DNA of 21,509 nucleotides from positions 1 through 21,509 of the forward strand of contig DHGK01000311.1 in NCBI GenBank assembly GCA_002402755.1, read 5' to 3'. This stretch comes from Planctomycetes bacterium UBA4800 (lineage in GTDB: Bacteria > Planctomycetota > UBA8108 > UBA8890 > UBA8898). Below are positions 14,101 to 21,509 of the stretch, piece by piece (within the stretch, counting starts at the first letter, position 1; each line of letters starts with the position of its first letter). The notes under the pieces are model-generated. The model was not told the origin of the DNA. It saw nothing but the letters and a program-made list of their open reading frames with translations, and searched no databases. The position numbers were made by a program, and so were the translations under genes.

Positions 14101-16006
14101 ACTTCTCTTCGCGGACAGGGTTCACCGCTGCTTCTTCAACGGCGGGCCCCTGTACGTCGACCCGAACGCGCCGCAATGGGATCCTGCGCACCCCGAACGC
14201 AACCTGCCCGCGGCGCGCTTCGCGGTTCTGGCGGGCGGCATCGACCGCGCGATCGTCCCCGAGTCCGCCCGCTGGGGCGACCAGCACGTGCTCAGGCCGT
14301 ACACGCGCGACGAGCACTGGGCGGTCGAGCGCGACAACCTGCTCAAGAACTACCTTCCCCAGCGCTCGCGCGTCGTCCTCGACCAGTTCCGGGCGGCGGG
14401 CCTCTACCCCGCTGTCGCCGCGCCGGTGTTCAACCGGCACGGCGGCGCGGTCGCCGCGGGATTCATAGCGACGCTCTCGGCGCCGCAGGGCGCCGTGTAC
14501 TACACGCTCGATGGAGCCGACCCGCGGCTTCCCGGCGGCGCGCTCTCGCCGGCCGCGCGCGCCATCGAGCCGGTGACAGGAGTCGTGCTGCTCGACGCGG
14601 GCGCGGAGGCGCGCATCCTCGTCCCCCGGGACGACACGCTCGGGCTGGAGTGGATCGCGCCCGGGTTCGATGACTCGTCCTGGCGGGCCGGGCCGACGGG
14701 CGTCGGCTTCGATCGCGCGGCGGACTACCTCCCCCTCATCGCCACGAACCTCGAATCCGAGATGTACACGCTGCGAAGCTCGGCGTACGTGCGCCTGCGC
14801 TTCTCGGGCCCCGATCCTTCCGCATTCGCCGAGCTCGCGCTGCTCATGAAGTACGACGACGGCTTCGCCGCCTACTTGAACGGCACCTTCGTCGCGGCCC
14901 GCAACGCCCCGGAGGCGCCCGTGTGGAACTCGGGAGCGACCGCCAGCCGCGACGAGGCGCTCGCCGTGGTCTACGAGCGCATCGAGCTGCCCGGCGCGGC
15001 CGCGCTGCTCGCCGCGGGCGAGAACGTGCTCGCGATCCACGGCCTGAACTCGAGCGCCGCGAGCGTCGACTTCCTGATCGTGCCCGCCGTGGAAGCCGTG
15101 ACAAGCGAGGAGATACGCGGCATCGTCATCGAGCAGACGACGGCGGTGCGCGCGCGCGCCTGGACCGGCAGCACGTGGAGCGCGCTGGCCGAGGCCGTCT
15201 TCCGCGTCCTCCGGCCCATCGATGCCCTGCGCATCACCGAGATCATGTACAACCCGCGCGACGAGGGCGCCATCGACGGCGATCGCTACGAGTTCATCGA
15301 GCTCCGGAACACGGGCGCCGCGGCGCTGGATCTCTCGGGCGTCGCCTTCACGGACGGCATCGACTACATCTTCCCGGAGGGTTTCGTGATCGAGCCGGGG
15401 CGCTTCGCGGTGCTCGCCGCCGACGCCGCCGCGTTCACGGACCGCTATCCGGCCGCCGATCCTCCGGCCGGCGTGTACGCCGGCAATCTCTCGAACTCGG
15501 GAGAGGTCGTGACGCTGGCCGCGGCAGACGGCACTGCCATCGTCTCGGTGCCGTACGACGATGTCCCGCCGTGGCCCGTCGATGCGGACGGATTCGGGCC
15601 GTCGCTCGTACCGGTCGACCCTGCCGGATCGGCCGATCCCGCGCTGCCGAGCGCGTGGCGCGCCAGCCTCCGCACGGACGGCTCGCCCGGCGAGGACGAC
15701 GTCGAGTTCCCGCCGGGGGGACTGCAGCTTCCCGGCGATCTCAACCAGGACGGGCGCCTCGACATCGCCGATGCGATCGCCGTCCTCCAGTACCTCTTCG
15801 GCGGCCGTCCGGTCGCGCTGCCCTGCAGCGGCGCCGCGACGGCCGAGGGCGGGGATCTGCTTCTCATCGACATCAACGGCGACGCGAGAGTGGACGTCGC
15901 CGATGCGATTGCGCTGCTCGGATACCTGTTCGGCGGCGCGAGGCCGCCGGCGCTCGGCACAGAGTGCCTGCCGATTCCGGGCTGTCCGACGGCCTGCGGG
16001 CGGTGA
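11171..16006 (+). CDS. Large secreted CotH kinase-like / lamin-tail / F-lectin / dockerin protein
   Basis: A 1611-residue surface protein. ATG 11171 begins a signal peptide ending about LRAG. Domains in order: lamin-tail (24-147); first half of a beta-sandwich (161-199); F-type-lectin-like module (about 205-367, NRTSCCGSRL with C273-C274); second half of that sandwich (372-500, with YDDGFIAYLNG); chitobiase-C-like domain (531-607, YTLDGTPPTETSG); CotH domain (about 665-1077); first part of a second chitobiase-C-like domain (1084-1134, YYTLDGADPRLPGG); a complete beta-sandwich (1137-1312); the rest of the chitobiase-like domain (1315-1349); second lamin-tail (1352-1467); and dockerin with Cys tail (1520-1611). 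CotH candidates for nucleotide and metal binding include K730, E823 (NPVERPD) and D941 (FMWDSEWS). CotH in Bacillus phosphorylates spore-coat proteins; any activity here is inferred. The ribosome site is weak. Confidence 0.93.
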   Translation: MRRALLLIALIGAAAATPPALRAGDVVINEFMAANATVLADEDGDHSDWIELYNRGAAAVDLEGWCLTDDASAPAKWRFPSVAIEPGAHLLVFASGKDRRDPAAPLHTSFRLSADGEYLALVMPDGRTVAHEFAPSFPPQRTDISYGFVRAVSRLVSAAAEARVLVPADGAAGLDWIRLDFDDAAWTPGPTGLGYDTEQGADPSPDELRNLAPEGVATQSSTGFGYGPELAINSRYDDFTHTAAGVNLPATWELDLGGTFFLYRITLYNRTSCCGSRLRDITVSILDEDGASAVFTSEILNPENVLGGGTLDGPATLALDLVAITGTAVEGGIIRVVRTPDPDLSGTGNQGNTDEADVLSLGEVEVLGAEQPPGYRALIGTDLEAAMYGRNASAYARIRFDAEDPSVFESLALRMKYDDGFIAYLNGREAARRNAPLLPSWDAAAPEERRDADAFAFEDIPVAGGPGALAPGPNILAIHGLNHAADDPDFLILPELVAVRASDAFPAYCRTPTPGTVNDSTGIVDFVADTRFSRDRGFYDAPFLLEITTATPGAEIRYTLDGTPPTETSGVPYTGPIPIATTTTVRAAAFKEGLEPTNVDTHTYIFTAGIARQDYRATLDAGFPSTWGDTTPDYGMDPDVIGQGGADLYGGKYTATVEDDLRAVPTMSIVLPIDAMFGPTGIYTYPTYRGVAWERPCSVEVIYPHGGAGFQTDAGIRIQGGAFRSHSLTKKHSLRLLFKRIYGSSKLAYALFGPGAPDRFDTITLRANSNDGWQWDAAGAKPVYVRDSFGRETVLAMGGAASHEIFVHLYINGVYWGLYNPVERPDASFCATYFGGDKDTWDSLSNNEVSQGSYAAWDALVAAARQVGTTGPSAVAAFYRLLGRNPDGTENPDYECLLDAENYADYMIANLYVGNTDWPTKNWWMGRNRADSTGFKFFMWDSEWSMGIQSDLYTNRIGVSDSIAAPWSGLRANAEFQLLFADRVHRCFFNGGPLYVDPNAPQWDPAHPERNLPAARFAVLAGGIDRAIVPESARWGDQHVLRPYTRDEHWAVERDNLLKNYLPQRSRVVLDQFRAAGLYPAVAAPVFNRHGGAVAAGFIATLSAPQGAVYYTLDGADPRLPGGALSPAARAIEPVTGVVLLDAGAEARILVPRDDTLGLEWIAPGFDDSSWRAGPTGVGFDRAADYLPLIATNLESEMYTLRSSAYVRLRFSGPDPSAFAELALLMKYDDGFAAYLNGTFVAARNAPEAPVWNSGATASRDEALAVVYERIELPGAAALLAAGENVLAIHGLNSSAASVDFLIVPAVEAVTSEEIRGIVIEQTTAVRARAWTGSTWSALAEAVFRVLRPIDALRITEIMYNPRDEGAIDGDRYEFIELRNTGAAALDLSGVAFTDGIDYIFPEGFVIEPGRFAVLAADAAAFTDRYPAADPPAGVYAGNLSNSGEVVTLAAADGTAIVSVPYDDVPPWPVDADGFGPSLVPVDPAGSADPALPSAWRASLRTDGSPGEDDVEFPPGGLQLPGDLNQDGRLDIADAIAVLQYLFGGRPVALPCSGAATAEGGDLLLIDINGDARVDVADAIALLGYLFGGARPPALGTECLPIPGCPTACGR

Positions 16007-16012
16007 TACAAT
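16004..16012 (+). promoter_or_regulatory. Possible extended -10 promoter overlapping the CotH stop codon
   Basis: TGATACAAT holds a TGn motif and a TACAAT -10 box and overlaps the TGA stop of the CotH gene. No convincing -35 is found 17 bases upstream, so it would rely on the extended -10. The 87-base gap to the next gene holds nothing else clear apart from the ribosome site. Confidence 0.35.
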
Positions 16013-16093
16013 GGAGCCAGTTTCACGGGCAGGGGTCGGCGGCGGCGCGCAGGTGAATCCGGTCGCGGCCGCAGGTTCGGAAGGAGGATGCAG

Positions 16094-18994
16094 ATGCGAC
16101 AGCGTGTGTGGCACGGCGCGTGGATCGTTCTCGCCGCCCTCGGCGGCATTGTGTGCGGCGCGGATGCCGTCAACGTTGCGCCGCTCGGCACGGCGACGCA
16201 ATCGAGCGAATACGGCGGCGGGGCGTACCCCGCCTCGAACGCCATCAACGAGAACTTCGGCGATTTCACCCACACGATCGGCGACACCTCGGATCCCGAT
16301 CCCTGGTGGCAGGTGGCGCTGCCCGCCGAGTTCGAGATCTCGGCGGTCGTGCTCTACAACCGCACGAGCTGCTGCGGGTTGCGCCTTCGCGACATCACGG
16401 TCGTCGTCGAGGACGAAGATGGGACTCAGACCTATCAGTCGGAGCTGCTGAATCCGGAGAACGTGCTCGCGAGCCCGCTCAGCATCGCCGTCGACATCGT
16501 CGCGGACGCCGGCGCCGCAGTGAAGGGCGCCGTGGTGCGCGTGCATCGGACGGGCGACCCCGATCTCTCGGGAGGCGGGACGACTTCCCACGACAGCTAC
16601 GTGCTGTCGCTGGGCGAGGTCGAGGTATTCGGCATCGCGACGGACCTCGCCCCCATCATCACGACGCAGCCCGCCGGCGGGCGGGTCGAGGTCGGGCAGC
16701 CGTTCACGATGTCCGTGGCAGCCATCGGGACAGAGCCTTTGAGCTACCAGTGGCGCAAGGATGATGTCGACATCCTCGGCAAGACGGAGAGCACCCTCCA
16801 GTTCGCCGCCGTCGCGGCAAGCGACGGCGGGGTCTACCGCGTCGTCATCACCAACGCCGTCGACGATGCGGTCAGCGAGCCCGCCGAGCTCACGGTTCTC
16901 TCCAAGAACATCGCCGCCTGGGGTCAGGCATCGCAGTCGTCCGTGGCGTACGGCGGCGATCCGGCGCGGGCAAACGACGGCAACACCAACCAGAACTGGG
17001 GAGGCGGGTCCGTCACGCACACGAGCCAGATGCCGGCCGACCCCTCGCCCTGGTGGGAAGTCAAGCTCGCGGGGACGAGCACGATCGAGATGATCACGCT
17101 GTGGAATCGATCGGACTGCTGCTGGGACCGCCTCTCGAACTTCAGGGTCGCCGTGCTCAGCGACGCCCGCGCGGAGGTGTACGCCGAGGAGTTCTTCACG
17201 GACGGCCTCGGGTACGTCGATCCCGCGGGGCCCTTCGACATCGAGCTTCCCGCCGCCGCCGCGGGACGCTACGTGCGCGTCGAGCTTCTCGGGCCCAATT
17301 CGATCGGCCTCATGATCCTCAGCCTGGCCGAAGTGCAGGTCTTCGGCGACGGCCCGGAGCCGCCCGAGGACCCGAACGCGAACCTGGCGCGCGGCGGCAC
17401 GGCGACGCAGACAAGTCTTCTGGCCGCGTACACTCCGGATCTCGCGATCAACGGGACCGTCGCCGACTTCACGCACACGCTGAGCACCGATCCCGCGCCG
17501 ATGTGGCAGCTCGATCTGGGCGCGGAGGAGAGCATAGGTTCGATCGTCCTGTACAACCGGACGAGCTGCTGCGGGTCGCGCCTGCGCGACATCACGGTCT
17601 CGGTGTGGGACGCCGCGGGAACGACGGAGCTCTACCGGTCCGAGCTTCTCAATCCGGAGAACGTGCTCGGCACCTTCCCGAACGGTCCTGCCAGCCTGGC
17701 CGTCGACCTGATCGAGGACACGGGCGCGACCGTCAAGGGCCAAGTCATCCGCGTGGAGCGGACTCCCGACCCCGATCTCTCGGGAACGGGCGGGCTGGGC
17801 AACCCCGACGAGGCGGCCGTCCTCTCGCTCGCCGAGGTCGAGGTCTACCGGCAGCTCACGTGCCCCGCGCAGGGCGATTCGCACTGCGCCGGCCTGACGT
17901 ACGAGGGCCCCGCGCACGGCGAGCCCGGAAGCCCCGGCCTGTACTGGGTGCACGCGGCCGCGACGGACGATTCCGGCGACGCGCCGTACATCACGATCAG
18001 CGCCGACAACGGGGTGACCGCACCCGCGACGTTCGGCCCCGCCCGCGTCTACGGCGCCCCGTTCCTGCTGACGCTGGGGACCTGGACGCTCACCGTCCGC
18101 GCCGACGATTCGCTCGTGTGCACCGACGAGGCGGCGGACGCGGCGTGCACCGTCACGCTGGACCTGACGGGCGATCCCGACAACGTCGCGCCGGGGGGCA
18201 CGGCCACGCAGTCCAGCACCGTGAACAACGGCATTGCGCCCCGTGCGATCGACGGAGCGACCGACGGCGTGTTCGATCACGGCTCGGTGATCCACACCGA
18301 TCCCGCGGATCCGTTCCCGTGGTGGGAAGTGGATCTGGGCGCGGCGTTCGAGCTGGATCGCATCGTGCTCTGGAACCGCATCGACCCCTGCATCGGCTGC
18401 ATGGAGCGGCTCTCGAACTTCAAGGCGGCAGTGCTCGACGAGAGCCGCACGGAGGCGTTCGCCGAGTCGTTCTTCACCGACTTCACGGGCTTCGCCGACA
18501 CGACCGATGAGGGGTTCGAGATCGCGCTTCCGCCGGGGACGGCGGGCCGGTTCGTCAGGATCGAGATCCTCGGACCCGGGACCTCGGGAGAGACGATCCT
18601 GAACCTGGCCGAGGTGCAGGCGTTCCGCGGCGGTGAGGCGCCCGCGGAGATCTTCGTCCTCATGGGCAACGTCAACACGGACAGCAAGGTCGACATCGCC
18701 GACGCGATCGCGCTCCTCGGGTACCTCTTCGGCGGCGGCGCGAAGCCGCCGCCCGTGTGCGCGAAGGCCGCGGATGCGAACGACGACAACAAGCTGGACA
18801 TCGCCGACGCGATCAAGATCCTCGGCTATCTCTTCAGCCAGCAGGCAATGCTCGCGCCCGACCACGGCACGATCACGGCGGCGACGAACGTATGCACGGG
18901 CTACGCGGCCGGCGGCGTCGACGACTTCGACGCCAAGCCGTACTTCCCGGCGCAGGTCAGCGGACTGCCTCCGTGCGCCGCGCCGTGCCGGTGA
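16094..18994 (+). CDS. Secreted protein with four F-type-lectin-like modules, Ig-like domain and dockerin
   Basis: A 966-residue exported protein. Of two in-frame ATGs (16088 and 16094) the second is chosen because AAGGAGG ends 6 bases before it; for the first the spacing would be zero. A signal peptide runs to about residue 24. Modules: A1 (24-180, NRTSCCGLRL, C93-C94); Ig-like (186-270, TQPAGGRVEVGQ and YQWRKDD); B1 (271-419, NRSDCCWDRL, C342-C343); A2 (428-586, NRTSCCGSRL, C492-C493); an unassigned beta-rich Cys-containing domain (588-695); B2 (696-847, NRIDPCIGCMERL); and an EF-hand pair with a tail ending PCR. B1 fits the F-type lectin fucose motif R-x-D-x4-R with neighbouring cysteines. 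Carbohydrate binding is inferred; no catalytic domain is visible. The next gene begins at or just after the stop, so the two are probably co-transcribed. Confidence 0.92.
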   Translation: MRQRVWHGAWIVLAALGGIVCGADAVNVAPLGTATQSSEYGGGAYPASNAINENFGDFTHTIGDTSDPDPWWQVALPAEFEISAVVLYNRTSCCGLRLRDITVVVEDEDGTQTYQSELLNPENVLASPLSIAVDIVADAGAAVKGAVVRVHRTGDPDLSGGGTTSHDSYVLSLGEVEVFGIATDLAPIITTQPAGGRVEVGQPFTMSVAAIGTEPLSYQWRKDDVDILGKTESTLQFAAVAASDGGVYRVVITNAVDDAVSEPAELTVLSKNIAAWGQASQSSVAYGGDPARANDGNTNQNWGGGSVTHTSQMPADPSPWWEVKLAGTSTIEMITLWNRSDCCWDRLSNFRVAVLSDARAEVYAEEFFTDGLGYVDPAGPFDIELPAAAAGRYVRVELLGPNSIGLMILSLAEVQVFGDGPEPPEDPNANLARGGTATQTSLLAAYTPDLAINGTVADFTHTLSTDPAPMWQLDLGAEESIGSIVLYNRTSCCGSRLRDITVSVWDAAGTTELYRSELLNPENVLGTFPNGPASLAVDLIEDTGATVKGQVIRVERTPDPDLSGTGGLGNPDEAAVLSLAEVEVYRQLTCPAQGDSHCAGLTYEGPAHGEPGSPGLYWVHAAATDDSGDAPYITISADNGVTAPATFGPARVYGAPFLLTLGTWTLTVRADDSLVCTDEAADAACTVTLDLTGDPDNVAPGGTATQSSTVNNGIAPRAIDGATDGVFDHGSVIHTDPADPFPWWEVDLGAAFELDRIVLWNRIDPCIGCMERLSNFKAAVLDESRTEAFAESFFTDFTGFADTTDEGFEIALPPGTAGRFVRIEILGPGTSGETILNLAEVQAFRGGEAPAEIFVLMGNVNTDSKVDIADAIALLGYLFGGGAKPPPVCAKAADANDDNKLDIADAIKILGYLFSQQAMLAPDHGTITAATNVCTGYAAGGVDDFDAKPYFPAQVSGLPPCAAPCR
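16163..18635 (+). repeat. Tandem A-X-B / A-X-B lectin module duplication
   Basis: Two units of about 1.2 kb, 16163-17350 and 17377-18635. Each consists of an A-type module (LYNRTSCCG, then SELLNPENVL), a different middle domain, and a B-type module (LWNR...RLSNF, then FFTD..GF/YxD). A modules resemble each other more than they resemble B modules, which points to duplication of an A-X-B unit with replacement or divergence of X. Confidence 0.75.
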
Positions 18995-19023
18995 ACGCGG
19001 CCGCGGGCGGACGGGCGAATGCC

Positions 19024-21509
19024 GTGAGACGAGCGCCGGTGCGGGCGCTCGCCCTGCTCGCCGCCTGCGCGCTCTGCGCGGGCGGCGAGCGCATCGGCGC
19101 ATCCGAGCCCATCGAGCGGCAGGACCTCGCGGGCGGCCTCTGCCGCGAGAAGCTGCTGCTCCCCGGCTGGGATCCGAGCGATCCCGTGCCGGCCATCGCC
19201 GTCTACCCGAAGGGCGGGCGCGGGCTGCCGCTCGTCATCCTCTGCCACTGGTTCCAGGGCAGCAAGGAGGCCATGGAAGGGTGGGCGCGGGAGCTGGCCG
19301 GGAGCGGGTTCTTCGCGCTCGCGATCGACTGCCACCTTCACGGCGAGCGGGCGGTCGCGGGCATCTTCGCGCGGCCGGACCTGCCCGCGCTCGGCGCCGA
19401 GTACAGCGTGTTCGTCCACCAGAGCGCGATCGCGCATTCCGCGCGCGACATCCCCCCGATCCTCGATGTCCTGGCGGCTCGCCCCGAGATCGACGGATCG
19501 CGCATCGGCGTCGCGGGCTTCTCGATGGGCGCGAGCCTGGCCATGGTCCTTGCCTGGCAGGAGCCCCGGATCACGGCCGTGGCCGCGCTCGCCGGCGCCT
19601 GCGATTTCTGGTGGGACGTCACCAAGGAGCCGTCCGGGCCGGCGCAGGCCGAGAAGCGCCGGGCGTACGGCGCCCGCGTCACCCGCCTCGTCGACTCCAT
19701 CGACCCGTGGACGCGCCTTGACCGCATCGCTCCGCGGGCCGTCTTTCTGGCAAGCGGCACGCGCGATCACTTCATCGCGATCGAGTCGCCGCGGGCGTTC
19801 GCCCGCGCGATGCGGACGCTCTACGCAGCCTGTCCCGAGCGCTTCTGCTTCCTCGAGGAGGACGCCGGCCACGAGGCGACGGACGCCATGCGGGCGCGGG
19901 CGAATGCCTGGTTGGCGCGCTGGCTTCTCGCCGCCGGGGCTCCGTCCGGAGCGGCGCCTCTTCGCGCCGGGGCGTATGCGCGGGACATCACGCCCGCCGA
20001 GTTCCCCGTCCTCGTCTGCGGCGGTTTCCTGGAAGCCTCCGCGGACAAGGCAAACGACCGCCTCCACGCGCGGAGTCTCGTCCTCGAGCGCGGATCGACG
20101 AGAATCGCCGTGACGATCGTCGACACGTGCGTCATGCCGCGCGAGCTCATCGACGAGGCCAAGGCGCTTGCGCATGCGGCGACCGGCATTCCTCCGGCGC
20201 GCATGCTGATCGCCGCGACGCACACGCACTCGGCGCCATCGGCCATGGCCTGCCTGGGAAGCGACCGCGACGAGCCCTACGCGCGGAAGCTGCCCGCGCT
20301 GATCGCGGCGAGCATCGAGGCCGCCGCCCGCGACCTCGTCCCCGTGCGCGTCGGGTGGACGGCCGTCGATGCCCCCGAGCACACGCACTGCCGCCGCTGG
20401 ATCCTGCGCCCGGACAGGATGCGCGCCGACCCGTTCGGCGCCGTCACGGTGCGCGCCACCATGCATCCCGGCTATCAGAATCCCGATTTCGTCGGTCCGG
20501 CAGGGCCGGTCGACCCCGCGCTCTCGGTGCTCGCAGTCGCGCGGCTCGACGGCGCGCCGCTCGCGGTCCTCGCCAACTACTCGATGCACTACTTCGGGGC
20601 GCCGGCCGTGTCCGCCGACTACTACGGCGTTTTCGCCGATGCGCTCGCGCGCCGCATCGGCGCCGGGAGCGCGCAGACGCCGGTCGTCACCATGATGTCG
20701 CAGGGAACGAGCGGCGACCTTCACTGGATGGATTACGACCGACCCCAGCGCAACGTCGCGCGCGACGCCTACGCCGAGGAACTGGCGCAGATCGCTTTCG
20801 ACGCCTACCGGACGATCCGCTACGAGGCCGATGTCCCGCTCGACATGGTCGAGGAGACGATGACGCTCGCCCGGCGCGTCCCGGACGACGCGCGCCTGGC
20901 GTGGGCGCGGCCGATCGCCGCGGCCATGGCGGGCAGGAAACCCCGCGACATCCCCGAGGTCTACGCGCGCGAGCAGCTCATGCTCGCCGCCGAACCCGTG
21001 CGGGAGCTCAAGCTCCAAGCGCTCAGAATCGGCGGCCTCGGCATCGCCGCCGTGCCGTGCGAGGTCTTCGGCATCACGGGGCTCAGGATCAAGGCGCAGA
21101 GCCCGTTCGAGCGGACCATCGTCATGGAGCTCGCGAACGGCGAGGAAGGCTACATCCCGCCGCCCGCCCAGCACGCGCTCGGCGGCTACACGACGTGGCC
21201 CGCGCGCACCGCGGCGCTCGAGGTCGGCGCCGAGCCGAAGATCGTCGACACGGCGCTCGGCCTGCTCGAGAAGCTCGCGGGGGCGCCGCGCCGCGACCTC
21301 GCCGTCCCCCGCGGCCGCTTCGCCGAGGCGGTGCTCGCGGCGCGGCCGCGCGCGTTCCTGCGCCTCGAGGAGTTCGAGGGGCCGAGAGCCGAGGACTGCT
21401 CCGGCAACGGCGCGCACGGCGCATTCGAAGGCGGCGTCGCGTTCCACCTCGAGGGGCCGCCCGGCCCCGGCTGCATGGACGGCGCGCGAATCAACCGCGC
21501 GGCGCACCT
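19024..21509 (+). CDS. Alpha/beta-hydrolase fused to a neutral-ceramidase-like domain, 3' truncated
   Basis: The frame is open to the window end (828 codons seen). GTG 19024 gives a compact signal peptide with a possible lipobox (LAAC); an in-frame GTG at 18991 overlaps the upstream stop as GTGA and is the alternative. Residues about 45-300 are a dienelactone-hydrolase/acyl-esterase-like alpha/beta hydrolase: VILCHWFQGS, nucleophile S167 in GFSMG, D248 in GTRDHF and H283 in AGHEA. Residues about 315-760 resemble neutral/alkaline ceramidases, which cleave the N-acyl bond of ceramides: RDITPAEFPV, H400 in ATHTHSAP, H522 in NYSMHYFG, S563 in GTSGD, E680 in PCEVFG and Y710 in EGYIPPP fit the zinc site and nucleophile region. 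From about residue 785, DCSGNGAHGAFEGG looks like the start of a LamG-type domain. The true substrate is unknown. Confidence 0.9.
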   Translation, partial: MRRAPVRALALLAACALCAGGERIGASEPIERQDLAGGLCREKLLLPGWDPSDPVPAIAVYPKGGRGLPLVILCHWFQGSKEAMEGWARELAGSGFFALAIDCHLHGERAVAGIFARPDLPALGAEYSVFVHQSAIAHSARDIPPILDVLAARPEIDGSRIGVAGFSMGASLAMVLAWQEPRITAVAALAGACDFWWDVTKEPSGPAQAEKRRAYGARVTRLVDSIDPWTRLDRIAPRAVFLASGTRDHFIAIESPRAFARAMRTLYAACPERFCFLEEDAGHEATDAMRARANAWLARWLLAAGAPSGAAPLRAGAYARDITPAEFPVLVCGGFLEASADKANDRLHARSLVLERGSTRIAVTIVDTCVMPRELIDEAKALAHAATGIPPARMLIAATHTHSAPSAMACLGSDRDEPYARKLPALIAASIEAAARDLVPVRVGWTAVDAPEHTHCRRWILRPDRMRADPFGAVTVRATMHPGYQNPDFVGPAGPVDPALSVLAVARLDGAPLAVLANYSMHYFGAPAVSADYYGVFADALARRIGAGSAQTPVVTMMSQGTSGDLHWMDYDRPQRNVARDAYAEELAQIAFDAYRTIRYEADVPLDMVEETMTLARRVPDDARLAWARPIAAAMAGRKPRDIPEVYAREQLMLAAEPVRELKLQALRIGGLGIAAVPCEVFGITGLRIKAQSPFERTIVMELANGEEGYIPPPAQHALGGYTTWPARTAALEVGAEPKIVDTALGLLEKLAGAPRRDLAVPRGRFAEAVLAARPRAFLRLEEFEGPRAEDCSGNGAHGAFEGGVAFHLEGPPGPGCMDGARINRAAH

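Noticed and set aside
18991..19024. GTG 18991 as the definite start of the hydrolase/ceramidase gene with a GTGA overlap
   Set aside because: It remains possible, but it adds 11 polar residues before the signal peptide and has no ribosome site; GTG 19024 gives a more typical signal sequence.
11828..19102. A 2424-residue open frame on the minus strand
   Set aside because: It lies exactly opposite the CotH and lectin genes, whose domains are clear. Its product is Arg/Val/Gly/Ala-rich without any domain. Long antisense frames are expected in GC-rich DNA with strong third-position bias.
18901..21507. An 868-residue minus-strand open frame
   Set aside because: It mirrors the hydrolase/ceramidase gene, which has intact catalytic motifs on the plus strand.

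Overview
The window is about 70% GC and reads as a chromosomal fragment of an uncultured bacterium, most likely a planctomycete. This is an inference from protein style. Five secreted proteins end in paired EF-hand (dockerin-like) modules. There is also a PQQ-like propeller that opens with DWPGWRGPNRDAIS, a CotH/lamin-tail surface protein, a Tat-exported sugar-isomerase-like TIM barrel and a ceramidase-like lipase. I see no tRNA, rRNA, CRISPR array, insertion sequence or phage gene.

Layout. Positions 1-1099 hold the 3' part of an Ala/Pro-rich gene of unknown function. Positions 1292-2614 (+) encode a secreted DUF2271 / beta-sandwich / dockerin protein. It converges on a minus-strand operon (6692 down to 2648), which reads in transcription order: [NiFe] hydrogenase small subunit, large subunit, a secreted formylglycine-generating-enzyme-like protein with a dockerin, and the hydrogenase maturation protease. 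Positions 8248-6953 (-) encode a secreted PQQ-like beta-propeller. From a divergent promoter region (8249-8546), plus-strand genes then run to the end: an eight-unit ELW-repeat dockerin protein, the TIM barrel followed by a good intrinsic terminator, a 1611-residue CotH kinase-like protein with lamin-tail, F-type-lectin and dockerin domains, a 966-residue protein with four F-type-lectin-like modules, and an alpha/beta-hydrolase/ceramidase fusion that runs off the window.

How it fits together. Almost everything here is exported. The hydrogenase is a soluble periplasmic H2 enzyme with its own protease and no visible membrane partner. The rest looks like a carbohydrate-binding and lipid- or ester-degrading surface repertoire, joined by a shared C-terminal module: two EF-hands, a cysteine between them, and a cysteine within the last three residues. 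Points most worth following up are that module, the inactive-looking FGE homologue inside the hydrogenase operon, Russian-doll domain insertions in the CotH protein, an A-X-B/A-X-B lectin duplication, and perfect GC-rich hairpins close to several predicted transcription starts.
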